NCBI GenBank assembly: GCA_026874595.1
Contig: CM049319.1
Span: 5,050,601-5,114,600 of the forward strand
Direction of reading: 5' to 3'
DNA length: 64,000 nt
From: Sipunculus nudus
Taxonomy: Eukaryota > Annelida > Sipuncula > Golfingiida > Sipunculidae
Part shown: piece by piece, positions 34,801 to 48,000 of the stretch
Layout: each line of letters begins with the position of its first letter
Numbering within the stretch: position 1 is the stretch's first letter
The notes under the pieces: model-generated
What the model saw: only the letters and a program-made list of their open reading frames with translations
The model's database searches: none
What the model was told of the DNA's origin: nothing
Made by a program: the position numbers and the translations under genes

Positions 34801-35290
34801 CAACAACCAAGTATAAAGCCATAGGAATACTGCCATAAAAACGTGGTTAACTGATGCAGAAGTTACGTGATGGATACTGTCTTACTGAAACTAATGCTGC
34901 TCTCAGATACGTTGATTGGTGCCAAAGGTAACAAAGGGCCAACTGAAAAAAAGAGCTGTCCGTTGACGTATCCAGAGGCATAACAGTTGCTCAAAGTCTC
35001 CAGCATGATGTTCTAAAGATAGACATCGAATGCAATTGCAGAAAGTTAACAATGATGACAATGCACTCTGAAGTTTGCAGAAGTCTTTCCATCTTTGTTC
35101 TTCAGAAGAACTGCACTAATACGTGCTTGTACCATACTTTCATTCCATGAATGAGGTTGATATCAATTGACCTCACCAACACAGCACATATGCGCCGCCC
35201 TTTTCACCTAATTATGATGAGACCCCGAAACGCTCCTTCACAGAAGGCTTTCAATGCCCATGGTTGCGAGAGCTCTTTACAACACAATAG

Positions 35291-35337
35291 TGACGTCACA
35301 GAGGTCGATGACGTATGACGTCGCATTGATGACGTCA
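35291..35337. promoter_or_regulatory. Cluster of four CRE/ATF-like sites
   Basis: TGACGTCA at 35291-35298 and 35330-35337 (both perfect palindromes), with TGACGTAT at 35309 and TGACGTCG at 35316 between them. Four TGACGT cores in 47 bases far exceeds chance. CREB/ATF-family proteins bind this octamer. No adjacent gene start was identified; the site lies 4.6 kb upstream of LRR exon 1. Confidence 0.55.
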
Positions 35338-35884
35338 TCACATGGAATCGCTATATCTCTGTTCTCAGGTGTTGAGTTTAACGCAGTCATTTTGAACTGT
35401 TTTGCTATATTTTTTGGATTTTTTGTCTCATACGAATAACGCGCCAGGTAAGACATTATCATTCACTCGGTTGTCGGAGGAAAGACTCCTGCAACCTTTG
35501 ACCTAGAACTTTTTATCCTTGTAAAAAAATATCACGGAAAAAATGCCGACTAGGGTACTGGTACAGACTACACATTCTGTTTGGGCGAGGTCTCACAAAT
35601 TATGCAAATTTTGTTATTTTAAGGCGATTGACGGTTTACAGTAATATCGGCGTTCTGAATGACTGCACGGAACAGTTATGCTTATGATTATTTAAAAAAT
35701 GAATATGCTATTAAGGTGATGTAAAGTTCACGGTGAGGTAAATTATGTATATCCTAATTATTGCTTGTCTGTATGCCGCAATTAAGAGCTTTCTTTAAAA
35801 GTTGTGGTGTACGTCGGTTAATTATTGGAGCTGCTTTTCTATCAACAGCTGTATATTGAAGTTCTACACTGTACTATTGCTGGG

Positions 35885-36245
35885 TTAAATTCTGTTAACT
35901 CTGCGAGTATTCTTCTGCCTCTCCGTCTCCCCCAAGTGTGATGATAAGGAACCCCTGAGACCATTTAACGGCCGGAGTGTCTATCTGTGCGATGACCATG
36001 TAATTCTGACAGTGGTTTCCCTTCTTTTGGAGGTGGATTGTTAACGATTGTTATTTGTTTCCAATATCATTTGTTAAATGGTCGCAAAAAACGGGGGTTA
36101 GTTCTGGTTCTCCATGCCTTAGCAGCTCGGCAATTATGTTGTCCACTTCCAAAGATTCGCTTCAGTATGGATGGAGCACAACCTCTTCCACTTCTTCCTG
36201 CATAATCGGTACATCCCAAGTTTCATGGACTAGGGATCCCTGTCT
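35885..36245 (-). pseudogene. Decayed non-LTR retrotransposon reverse transcriptase fragment
   Basis: On the minus strand, VPIMQEEVEEVV, then (after one in-frame stop) VDNIIAELLRHGEPELTPVF, and further on GNHCQNYMVIAQ and RRILAELTEF. The order matches the RT start of RTE/CR1-like elements (EEVxxA...G.DNIpAELLKhGG..., C.NYR.IsLi, I.aEeQaGF). The catalytic YxDD region is absent. Several stops and frame changes show a dead copy. Confidence 0.6.
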
Positions 36246-38115
36246 GTTATACTGATCCCTGGTCTGAGCTCAGTGTTCGTCTGAAGCTGCCAGACATCTG
36301 CTGCAACATGGTAAGTGCAGCTCATCTGCCACCTCAAGCTATTTTGAATCACGAGTCCTTCAGCTTTCTAACAATATCAGGAGTGGACAATTAAGTGTTT
36401 TTGCAATGCTCAAAGTTGATGGTCATCAACAGAAGTAAGATTTTATGTTTTCAAAGATATTTTCCAGCAGATGCGCATATTTCTTAACCTCTAGCGTTCA
36501 CTGGAATATATAACACAAAATCACGTCCTAACCCTACACACAAATACAGAACTTGAGCCCTGCTGGTAGGTTGAGTTGAAAATCACCCATTCTCCACTCG
36601 GACTCACAATATATCAGCATCATGCAAGCAAAACCTTAAAAATAAACAATTATAAATCTAAATTGTGTAACATTGCAACATTTTATTCAGCAAATATATG
36701 CAGACAATTAATGACACATACATACACGGTTCACCTTCTAAAACCAAGATGTCCTAGCCAGTTGTGTGGCATAAGATATATATGTAGCTCTCATCTGTGC
36801 TCTAGGTTAGATTAAACGAGTTTTTAACTATATAGGTCTTTTGATTTTGGTGCAACAGGACCTGTGCAAACATGTATCAACATGTACACCCCCTACTATA
36901 CACCTGTACAGCCAACCCTTTTTTTATTATTGCTAACCATACATGACGGGTCACTGTGTGGTTGTAACTCCACTAAGCAAGTTACAAAGTGACACACATT
37001 TGATCATTTACTTGAAAAAAAAGACGTCTATTGATAACCTAGACCTATCATGTCATATCATTTGCAAATGATTAAATGAAATTATTTACATGTACAAAAA
37101 AGGAAAGGATTACTGGCAAGAGGTTTTATCTATCCGTATACAAAGGTATTAATTATGTTCTACAGAGCACAAATGATGATGCCAGCTCCATGCTCTCATA
37201 CAAATGGGGATCACACCTAGAATTTCTCACACCTACCGAACGTGTGAAAAAGTACCATTCTCCCGAGTTTTAAAAATCTGTCAATATTGCTTTCAGACAA
37301 TTAATGACGTTAAAGTCTTAGATAAGATCTAACAACAACCCTTAGTCACCTTTCCTGCTGTGAATATGAAACTGTGCACATTTGAAACCTAAACTTATGA
37401 ACTGAATTCATCATCTACTATGAATTTTGTTAATTCTACACTCAACTTTCAGTTTACTAACATAACTTAAACAAAACTCTTAATTTCATTCATGTAGTTA
37501 ATCCTGAAACAACATTTTCAAAGAGAAATGGAAAACTGTTGTGGAACATACTATTTGAGACCACTGAAGCAGTCCACAGAGTTCGATCAGACAACAGTTA
37601 CCTCTCTACTAGGAGCACCTATACATTATGGGGCCAAATCTAGGTCCACCAGTGTCTATAATATGGAGGCTTTACTGTATATGGAAAGGTGTGATGAGAA
37701 AATACTTGATAGACTTTACAGCTGATTCTTATTTTAACTGCCATATAAAAAGGGATGTAGTGCACTTGGCGTATTAAAAATGATAACCATCTTAAACAGA
37801 GTTATAAATTTATCAGTCTCATGAAAGATAGTACATGTCATCAACCTTAGGACACCTACCTCAGATGACCAATTAAGTGTTTCTCAGCAATCTCCTCCAA
37901 GACAGCATAGTGGAGGGTGCATTCTGGTAGAAAAACTTATTTGCATATGCAAAGGAATTTGCCATTACACCAACACAGGTGAGATATGGTCAGTTTTACT
38001 CTTAGGGTGTTTTCAAGAATAAGTATTAAACATATAACAATAAACATGTCCAAAATGCAAATATATAAAGTGAAATGATGAACTGGCCTTACTGTACAAT
38101 TATCATATATCATTA

Positions 38116-38118
<3 letters not shown>

Positions 38119-38154
<36 letters not shown>
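38119..38154. repeat. (TG)/(TA) microsatellite
   Basis: A short TG run followed by a pure TA run. Confidence 0.9.
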
Positions 38155-38156
<2 letters not shown>

Positions 38157-41100
38157 ATTAGCTGGTGTGACGGTGTTTTTATATAATTACCACTGTCAGA
38201 CAAATTAAACAGTCCCTGTTATACTTGTCTTGTTATGTTAATTAACTATAACCTATGTACATGTGTCGCAAATATTTACAAAGGAGACTGGATACACTTT
38301 ACCATAAAGACCCTATGATTAATGCAAACAAAATATATACTTAAATACAGATCCAGGTTTGTAAGCATATACACTTATTCATATAAAATTAAGAATGCAA
38401 AGAAAGCAATGAACCTATTAATCAATAACGATCATGATTTAACAAGTCTGATCAGCCCTCGTGTTATTCATTAATCAACTTGTATTACAATGTGTATATA
38501 ACATCTGCTAATATTACTAAACCCCATTAAGAATTTGTATACAAGTGACTTGTATGATGCATGTCTGTATGACAATGTATTTTTAAAAGCATATTCCTAA
38601 CTGGGATCGGCACACTATATGGTAAGATACTGTTCATGGACTTTAAGCTTTGAAAATCCAACTGGAAAGGTTTGATAACTTAATTACCAGAAACCTTATC
38701 AGACCTATACTGATATATGAAATGTGACCCAATGTAATAAAACAATGTTTAACACATTCTCAGCGAATTTACACAAGTATATAACCTGCTTGGTTTAACA
38801 GCTAACAAATAAATATTTCAGCTTCGCTGTTCCTCAGAAATAGATCGGCTGTGTTTAACAGAAGCATATGGAACAGTAATGGTAGTAAAGACTGCATTTC
38901 TGAACTCTGAACTTGATGATATCAGAAAGAATTTGTATGTAATTAGAGAATAAGTGATATTATTCTCTGTAGTACAAGTGATACACATGACAGCACTGTA
39001 TACCAGACAACATATGAAAGATCTAGAGATAGATTAATATGATATGTGTACCAGACACTTGTTATGTACAAACTCTGACACTATATCAGTGTACTGTGTG
39101 GACAACACAACAAAGAATGCTGAATTAGAACAGATACACCCGAAACACTTGTGTGCTGATGTCTTAAGTTAGTATGTGAAACAAGTGTATATTTACATGT
39201 TGATTACAAGAGTGTGACGGTGATGGTTATACTGTGGATTCACACAAGACAGAATACAGAACACCATATGTGAAAGACATTAATAGTACTAACAAAACAA
39301 GGAAATGTACTTGCATATGAGAACAGTAATCTCTACTGCACAAAGCTGCAGGGTGCACTAGACCTAACATTTCAACAGGCAGCAAATCTAATATGCATGT
39401 CATACAAAAATCAAGATCAGTTTGATAAAAACCTAAATTCAATCTGTAGAATGTAAGAAAAGGAGACTTGCAAGAAGGAGAATACCAGACACTGGAACGA
39501 AATTTTACCAATTTCCTGAAACTGTGCACAAACATGACTTCAGTTAATGTATCTGGCCACTTCACATTCACCTTGACAAAGCTCGGGTTTACTTGACAAT
39601 CTGCTGACATTATACAACTGTCCATCAAAAATACCTGTCAGTTGAAAAATACTTGCACCAATGCAATGGTAGCCTCGTCAGTTTCCAGCTGGATTTCAGT
39701 TGTCTTGTCTTGTGTGCAATACTTGGAGATAAAGGTTCAGCCTGCACTGAACCAAGGTGATGGTGAAAGAGCGGGAGAGGTAACCCTGATGTAAGGTACG
39801 TGGTAACTACTTGCATTTGTACCTGTTACATAATGTGGTTGCTGTTGAAACAGGAAACCAGTTTAGCAGCTCTCACACTGAAGATTGGATGACTAATTGT
39901 TAATATGCTAAGGAATTTTCCTTTTGACTAATTACACATCACATAAATATAATCTGTCAGCCCTGAAATAAGAAATGTACCCTTTCAATTATCAAAATGC
40001 CTCTATACCACTAAGATACTGACTGAAAACCTCACCAGCACCACAAGTTGTGCTGTAAAGAATTTCTTACTTTAGGAGACAAGATGTACTTGATGGATCA
40101 CAGGCTGCATTTAATATGTTTTCTGACATGAGAACAGATTCTCTGTGAGGAATAATACTTATTCAATCATTCAAATGGGGTATATAATTAGGAAATACAA
40201 AGTTGTCTGTGCTTCCTGTAGGTATGCTGTTTAAATTTGTGTAAGTGCAAATGCAAGCATTTCATTTATGGAAATGTATAAAATTAAGGAAAGTATCTTG
40301 TCAGCTGTTTTTGTAGATACAAACATGGAAATACTTGGGTGTTTTGGCATGGAATGAATCAGATCTTTTACGTTCCAACATACAACTCACAAATACCATT
40401 GTATAAACCTACAAAACAATGTGGGAGACCAGGCAGTCAATGTAAGGGTACTGGATCAATTAACAATTAACTTTAATTATTAAATTTAACAAACCAGGCA
40501 GCATGTCAGTTTCAGTAACACACTAGGACTATGATATCACAATGTTTTATTGCCCACAAGCTGACAGATGTAGCACAGCAGGTATCTACAAATGCTTTTA
40601 TCAACAGCAAAATATATAGCTATGCATACGGTAAATGTCTAAGTACTATAACCAGCAATTTGCATCAGCTTTAGAAACAAATAATCTAGCCTCTTTTCCA
40701 TTACACTACAAGCAAACTAATTAATGATTTCTGATAAATACCAAATTACTTTTCTAATAAAAGAAAATACCTGCAGTCATCTTAAAATGCATAATGTAAA
40801 CACGAGCACAGTGGCACTGCCTGCTTCAATAACTTACTTGTGTACAGCGCAAATCCCTGAAGCACTCTCTCCCATCAAGTGACATTTATAGCAAACAGAC
40901 AAGTCTGAGGTTAAACCTCATTCAGATTCGGACCGATACTGATTTAGATGCATGATCAATTAACTTTTTCAATATCTACTAATTTTTGTATTTTTCTGTG
41001 ACGTAAGGAATGCTCGTGTTATATACTTGTACCATTTCCCAAACAACTTGATGTGCAAAATAATGGAAGATTACTGGCTAGTCTATAATTATGACTTTTG

Positions 41101-41340
41101 GTATATTTTCATTGTTATTAGTTGTACTCTATTTCTGTACCCAAGGGCTAGTTTTGATGCTGGTTAATTTTAAATATACACATAAAAAACTGCAAAAACC
41201 TGAATACAGTTCCTGCTTACCATTTGTAACAAATGATATATCTGTGTACATACATAACAGTGTTTTGGTAAAGATGTCCCATTATGCCCTTATGTTACAC
41301 AAGATACCTCAAGTACATACCATTACACATTTATATAAAC

Positions 41341-41367
41341 ATATGTGTGTATGTATGTATATATATT

Positions 41368-41419
<52 letters not shown>
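41341..41419. repeat. TG/TA microsatellite
   Basis: 'tgtgtgtatgtatgta' passes into a long TA-rich run, which creates a spurious Tyr/Ile-rich reading frame. Confidence 0.9.
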
Positions 41420-41424
<5 letters not shown>

Positions 41425-41952
41425 CTTACATGTTTAATTATGTAGTAGGATTCAGTAACTACAAACCCTCAAGTGTCAATAGAAGTACATTAAAATGCAG
41501 GATTATCACTCATAAACAGTACAAGTGTACGCAACAAATAATATAAGTGTTGAACAACATACACATGTAAGCTGCGTGAACAGACACTGATTTCAGTATC
41601 AATCATACCATTATATATATATATGCTACTTTCATATATAATACAATTCAAAAGTGATGAATTTATGATGAATAGATATGACACAAACTAAATCACCTGG
41701 GAACGCCCATATAAACTGTTTGCTATAGTTAAGGGGGCTAGGCCTTTTAGTACTGTTCTTTGAGTGTGCAACAATCATCTAAGCCCTTGTACAAAAATCA
41801 TTAAGACCGATATTTCATCTCTCGGAGATGACCAACTTATCCTTCCGTTCTGCTGCACATCTGAACATTTTGACCAGGAAGAAGAAAAATCCCTGCAGAT
41901 GTCACTAGTGAGCCTCAGGAGGCCAGTTGTGTCCTTGACCTCTAAAGTACTC

Positions 41953-42062
41953 TCATTGTATGATTTCGACATAGTTGTCCGGGAAAAGTCCAACACGGCC
42001 ATTTTTCTTCCCCTTGCACCATCCCTGGTCATCACGTCCTTCCAACTGAATGAAGATGTCTC
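41953..42062 (-). CDS. PACSIN: PACSIN last exon: second half of SH3 and stop
   Basis: GDIFIQLEGRDDQGWCKG, then GRVGLFPDNYVEIIQ and TGA at 41953-41955. It contains the SH3 Trp (GWC) and the PxNYV motif (PDNYV), so the ligand-binding surface is complete. Acceptor ttttcag. Longer reading frames exist in other phases here, but only this one joins the preceding exon. Confidence 0.94.
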
Positions 42063-45000
42063 CTGAAAAGGAAAACAACAGATTTACTCCACTCCTATTA
42101 TAACATTTCAATAAATTTACCTATCTACATACATACAGGTCATATTCTTTCTATACTTTTCCCAGAGACTTATTGAATAATACAAGGAAATTTGAGTCTG
42201 TGAAGGGGTCTCAAATATATTTATATATATATATGTCCATAGTTTATGGACAGTTTTTTTTCAAACTGAACTGTTTTTTTCTGTGAATAATATTTCAAGG
42301 AAATAAACCCATAAGCCTTCAAAGACCTTGCTAGTATTTTTTTTTCAGTTTGTACTTATAAATTATAATATCTTTGCATATTAAAAATATCAGGTTGAAT
42401 CAAAGAAGATATCTCCTAAAAAATATGACTGGAACAGATCTGAAAATAGGTTTGATAAATTAGATCAAGTATAAATAGGAAACTGACAACACACGGTTGT
42501 TCATCAAAATGTAAAATTTATACCAATAGAATTACTGTAAGTAGCACACTTGTGCATCGGGAAAAGTCATAACAGTGCACTGATAATCTGACACTTACTT
42601 AATATCAAAATAGTAAGCTTACACAGAACATAAAAGTAAATAAAAAGAAACATTGAAATAAGCATTATTCAATAATGTTTTTTAGAGACAAAGTAGGACA
42701 GTGAAAATGTAAATATCAGACACTGAGAATTCCTTAACAAAGTAATTGCAATAAAACAGATAAGTTAATGATATAAAATAATTAATTTGCATTCCTTCAT
42801 TTTCTATCATTTGCATTCTTACAACTTAACAGGTAGGCAGCCACAATCTTTAGATTACACTGGGTACATGCAAACTCAGTGTCATAATATTATATGATGC
42901 AAAGCAGATCCTGAAACATGTACAAAGAAAACACTATGCCAATGACAGACTCAAGTACTTGTGATACAAAAACAGGCCCATTACAGAGCATCAACATGCC
43001 AAAGCCATGCATCACTTAGCAAATTCTTCACAGTATTTCTCAGAGAAAGCAAGCTTTAGTCTACCAGTAAATTTGACACTGGCACAGTTATAAAATAGAC
43101 AAAAATATAAAATATATGCACCAATTTAGTCTGATTCCCTGCAGTTTTCTTTTCAACTTCCAACTTATCCCTTTTCTATTGTTTTTATACATCCAATGTA
43201 CATTTCTCCTCTCAAAATGCACATGCTTCCATTACCTGTGCATTCTTTATAAAAAAAACTTTCTAAAGTCAACTGGTCTTAAAATCTACAGCTGCTGCAA
43301 AGAAAGCTGCACTTAAACCACTTCTTATGGTGACAAATTGCAATTTCTACCCACTACAGCTTGCACGTCATGTGGCAGCAACCTAGCTGTGATCTTGTGA
43401 TGTATTCAAGGACCATATAAGCTTCACTGTTTGTGAAGATATATATTAGAACCTCTGTTGTCTCACTTTTGACTCAAATAATGTTTCCAGAAAGGTTGGC
43501 TTATCTCCATGGCTCTTTATATTAAGTTATCTGGTAGCCAGCTGTCTTAGTCCTGATTCTGCTGTCAAGACCCTTTAATACTTGTTTTATTATGCACAGC
43601 ATGCAAAAAGCACAATCATGCGATACCTACCTGTTTATCCTGCACCAATTTGTAACTATTACTGTCATCAAGGAGGAAATGTTTTCACAACTGTTTATTT
43701 GTTTTTCTTTCATTAAGATTGCATCCACCATGGAGGCAATATTTCCCTCACTGTGTATTAACTGGTTTTCCTTCAGTATGAAAACATCCACCAAGGCAAT
43801 TTCTTTCTTTTAGCAGGATTACACCCACCAAGAAAATAATATTTTTATCAGCACTTGATTTCCTGTCAGTAGGATGATGCTCATGAAGTAGATAATGTTT
43901 TTTATCAAGTTGCCGGAGATAATGTTTTAATCAGTTTGATGGAGAAAATGTTTTATCAGTTTAGGGGAAATGTTTTTATCAGTTTGAGGGAGATTATGTT
44001 TTTATCATTTTGAGAGAGATAATGTTTTTTATCAGTTTGAGGGACATTAAGTTTTTTTTAGTTTGAGGGAGATAATGATTTTATCATTTTTGGTGCTAAA
44101 CTGGAGCCAAGTCAATACATCCCTAAACTTGATGTCCCTCCCATATCATATCCCCAAGAGACATGAGGCCTTAGTCAGCTGATTTGTTTAGTGGAAGCTT
44201 GTGGAATCAATATTAAAGCATCACATGGTTTAAAACCTTTTACAGACAGCTTGCTGAAGATATGGGTTAAATTTTTGTATGAATTTTTGTCAATATTCAT
44301 TCCCTTTGATAAAGTAATCATAGAGTTCTCTATCACATTCTACTTTTTATTACAATTTTAATTGATCAGGGTAACCAAAATTATATAAAATACAGGAGGC
44401 TGTTTTAATATTAAATGTAAAATATCATAAATATGGATTCAATTTTATCATTAGGGCTAAGGCTCAATGTTTTCACCCATTAATATTTTAAAACTGTGCT
44501 TGAATTAAAATTTAACATTTAAGAGAACCACTATTTATACTGAATGGACCAATGAGTTTTTGGCTTTATCAACTGTTTTATTGTTTTGACCAGTAATTTC
44601 TTTTGAGGTCAAGCTTTTGGGGTGGGTGGGTGGGGGGTGGAGGGGGTATATGTGCTGTGTATATCTGCAATGTGTTTATTTTGTATCTATATTATATGTA
44701 ACACTTACCGACAGACAAAGACAGTTCATCATCTTCTCGCGCTTCGTAATCATAGAGGGCTCTGACAGTCATTCCTACATTACCACTATCGATGGCTGCA
44801 TTATCGTATTCTTCCCACTCGTCATCCCCAAAAGGATTCTGGGTCTGCGACGATGGCCCATTGCTGTGGACGCAAGCAAACCAAACAGCATACATCAAAC
44901 TCATGCCATTAACACCATGCTGTGCAGTATGTAATCTCCCAGAAGAATCAGACGATTCTCTCCGGGTAAAACCTGCTGGTTTCTGTCCCATGTCTTATAC

Positions 45001-48000
45001 ATACGGTCTGCTTAACAAATGATATTAAAATAGCAGCAACTCAGGTTTTACATTCTTTCTGCTGATTCCCTTGAAGGTATTTCTAGACCCAGGAGAAAAC
45101 CACCGGCCTTGGACAGGCCACTAAAACCCACTCTCATAGCTACGCCTGGGATCAAACCCGGGTTGCCAGTGGACAGCCTAGCCTGTAACCCTTGACTGTC
45201 CAGGCCCATTTCTGACTGGGACCAAAGAAGATTATTAACTAATCGATTCAGATGCATACATTATATCAATGTCAATAAAAATAGTGTATGTTTTCAATAT
45301 ATTGCGTATCCATCTTTGGTGTTCAAATATGTATAAAGTCACTATAACCAGTCTAACGACATGGTGACAATGTAATAACTGTGTTGGGCTGTAGTGGCAG
45401 GAGGTAACAAACTTCTGTGACTGAAACAGCATGTAAACCTCAAAAGGGTATCAAAACCAGCAGGTTTAGAGATAACTGCATGAACCATGAACAGATGAAA
45501 CACAGGCACTTCAGTCTTCATTCCGCATCTCAAAGCAAACAGAGGGTTTGTTAATGTATATGGCCATGCAAACCCTACAGTAAGGCCTGGACCAACCTGT
45601 CACAGCTTAAACTCTAGCTGCAAACTGTTAGTGGTAAATTCAATGTTGATGATCCTGATGCTCCTTACATGAATAACTTATAAAGTTAAACATGCCTTTT
45701 GCATCAAAACATTTTATGGGTTTAATAAATGGTTTGTCCTCATGTGCATTTCATGCTGTAATTATTTTGAGGTTTCACTCGAGACTCATATGACAGTACA
45801 AATTATTATAAATATAACACAAATTGATGCTAATCAGTGTTCCAAGCAGTGTAGTGTTGCAAAAATTTGAATATTCCTAGGTTGAACAGAGTCACATATA
45901 CTGTTATTAGAAAAAAAAATAAAGCTAAATTTTAGAATCTCTGTGGCATTCTTAAATTTGTGAAAATTATCAACCACCAATTAAGTTTAATCAAACCACA
46001 AAGAACAACGCTGGGTTTACAGAAATATACACACCATGTTTCTCATTTGCATGGCTATGGTAGACTTGCAAGGATTTTTGTCAAGATGGGGCATCTAAAA
46101 TAGATATCTTCAGTTTTGCTTTCTGACTGATAACACTTTAAACCAATCAAATGAAGCAACTCAAGATAAGCATTTAATAATTACCATCTTGGCAAAAATT
46201 TGTGCATATCAAGGATTACCCAAAATATACTGTGATATATAGTTTTATGGTCTGATCAAATATTAATAACTGACCTGTCTAAGATTATACAGTTTAACCG
46301 TTTATACATTTGTGTTTAATTCTAGGCTGTGCAGCTACTGTTTAAGTGTGTCAGATGTGGACCATCAGTAAGAGAGGGGATGAACTGATCAGTGTAAGAA
46401 GGCATGCCAGCTGAGCACTCCCCGCAGATACCTACTGTGTTCTGATTACCTACAAATCAAATATACCAGCAAATATTAATATACAATACCGCTCCTGAGT
46501 CAATATTCAACTGAACACACATACTTGAAATAAATTACCATATGTATGACTGGAACTATCAAGTGAATATTGTTTTCTTCAGGACTTACAATAAAGTTCA
46601 GGGTTTTATATTACAATCCTTGTCTAAATTTGATATATTCTGAAATTATGTGATGGACAAATTCTGTAAAATCACCCATTATTATTATTTTTTTTTTATA
46701 TTTTCATACTTTCCTAATATTATCATGTTATTCATCATTAACTGAATTTGATTTTCCAGCATTTTAAGTATAACACTATGACATTTAATGATTTATATAT
46801 TATTTTCCATGCTTAATTTATTATCTTGTGGACAAAAACTAACCTCAAAATAACATCTATTGAACTGTATCATAACTTAGCAAACAGAAACTATCACTGT
46901 CACTAGTAACAAAAATAATAACACATTTGGTACTCAGAAAACATCACAAAACATCACAAAACATCACATGCACAGCTAAAGAGCTTCTTTTGAAGAAAAC
47001 AGCTAGAACACAGCATGCTCAATAACATTAAATTAGATCATACACAAACTTGAAGTCAGAACCTACAAAACCAGGCACAATGAAAGCTCCACATATTTAC
47101 AATGAACTATGCCAAATTAAGGAATTATATCTTTCTTGTGTATATTGCAAGAGCTTTAAAAAGAAGAATCACTTGAAAAAAGTTCATAATGTAAAATTTC
47201 ATTACAAATTTTTCAAAAAGACCCAGAAATGTGTCAATACTGAATAATAGAAATATTTATATTACCAAAAAAATTTAAAACAAAGAATTGTTTGGTGCAC
47301 TTTCAGGAAATGACATAGTTCTTTAACTGTAAATATGTGCTCTCTTAGAATAATTTGCTGAAAAGTTTCTCAAAAGGAAAAGAACAAACTATTTTGTAAG
47401 AAAATAGTATCTGACTGCAAAACACTTATCAAGAAATCTACAACAATTTTACAAATAAAGACCTACCGGTCCTGTCAATTAAGACAAACTGCCTAAGTCT
47501 GAGTTTCATAAATAAATAGTTAACCATCTAATATCCTACTAAAACATGTTCCCTAAATCATTACTTTATTAATGAATAACTGGAACAAAGTCCTCAGCAC
47601 TGGAACTGTATGTGATTAACAGGTTTCACTGGCCTCTTTCTGAAGAATGAAGTTTCCACATTTTTTCCACTAATAAAATAAATCTTTCTTTCCTGGAAAA
47701 AGTATCCCCAGACCAATAAGCCATAAAGAGATGTTTCCAACAAAAAATTCCGAACAAGGAATAAATTGGTAAATCCTCTTTATCAATAATCCCTAGAAAA
47801 CATTCAAAATGAACGAATGTTCCATAGACAAAGTTTCCGAAGCACCCATCTTTGGGAACGTGGTTTGTATATATATTGCTTGGTTAAAAATAAATTCTGA
47901 TGTGGAATGTAAATTTAAAGACTGTTGTCATAGAATTTTACTGATAGGAGACTCTGGGATATTCTTAGTTTTACAAGGACTTTTCTACTATGAGTGTCTG

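Larger units (their letters stand above)
36310..41952. other. Spacer and presumed PACSIN 3'UTR, no gene recognised
   Basis: AT-rich, with TA microsatellites (38119-38154 and about 41341-41419). The longest minus-strand reading frame (39227-39628) has no recognisable motif. The part just below 41953 should be PACSIN 3'UTR, but its end was not determined. Confidence 0.5.

Noticed and set aside
37528-37725. 65-codon plus-strand reading frame (MENCCGTYY...)
   Set aside because: Composition is protein-like, but no family, splice partner or promoter was recognised.
39227-39628. 133-codon minus-strand reading frame
   Set aside because: No recognisable domain and no splice-linked neighbours; such length is expected by chance in a spacer of this size.
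41091-41546. 151-codon plus-strand reading frame
   Set aside because: Its middle is a translated TA microsatellite (Tyr/Ile repeats).
41775-42066. Longer reading frames overlapping the last SH3 exon in other phases
   Set aside because: Only the third frame, ending at 41953, continues the SH3 domain and joins the preceding exon.
44692-44991. PACSIN SH3 exon read upstream to an ATG at 44991
   Set aside because: The extra codons precede a clear acceptor at 44864-44865 and do not resemble PACSIN; an alternative promoter cannot be excluded but has no support.
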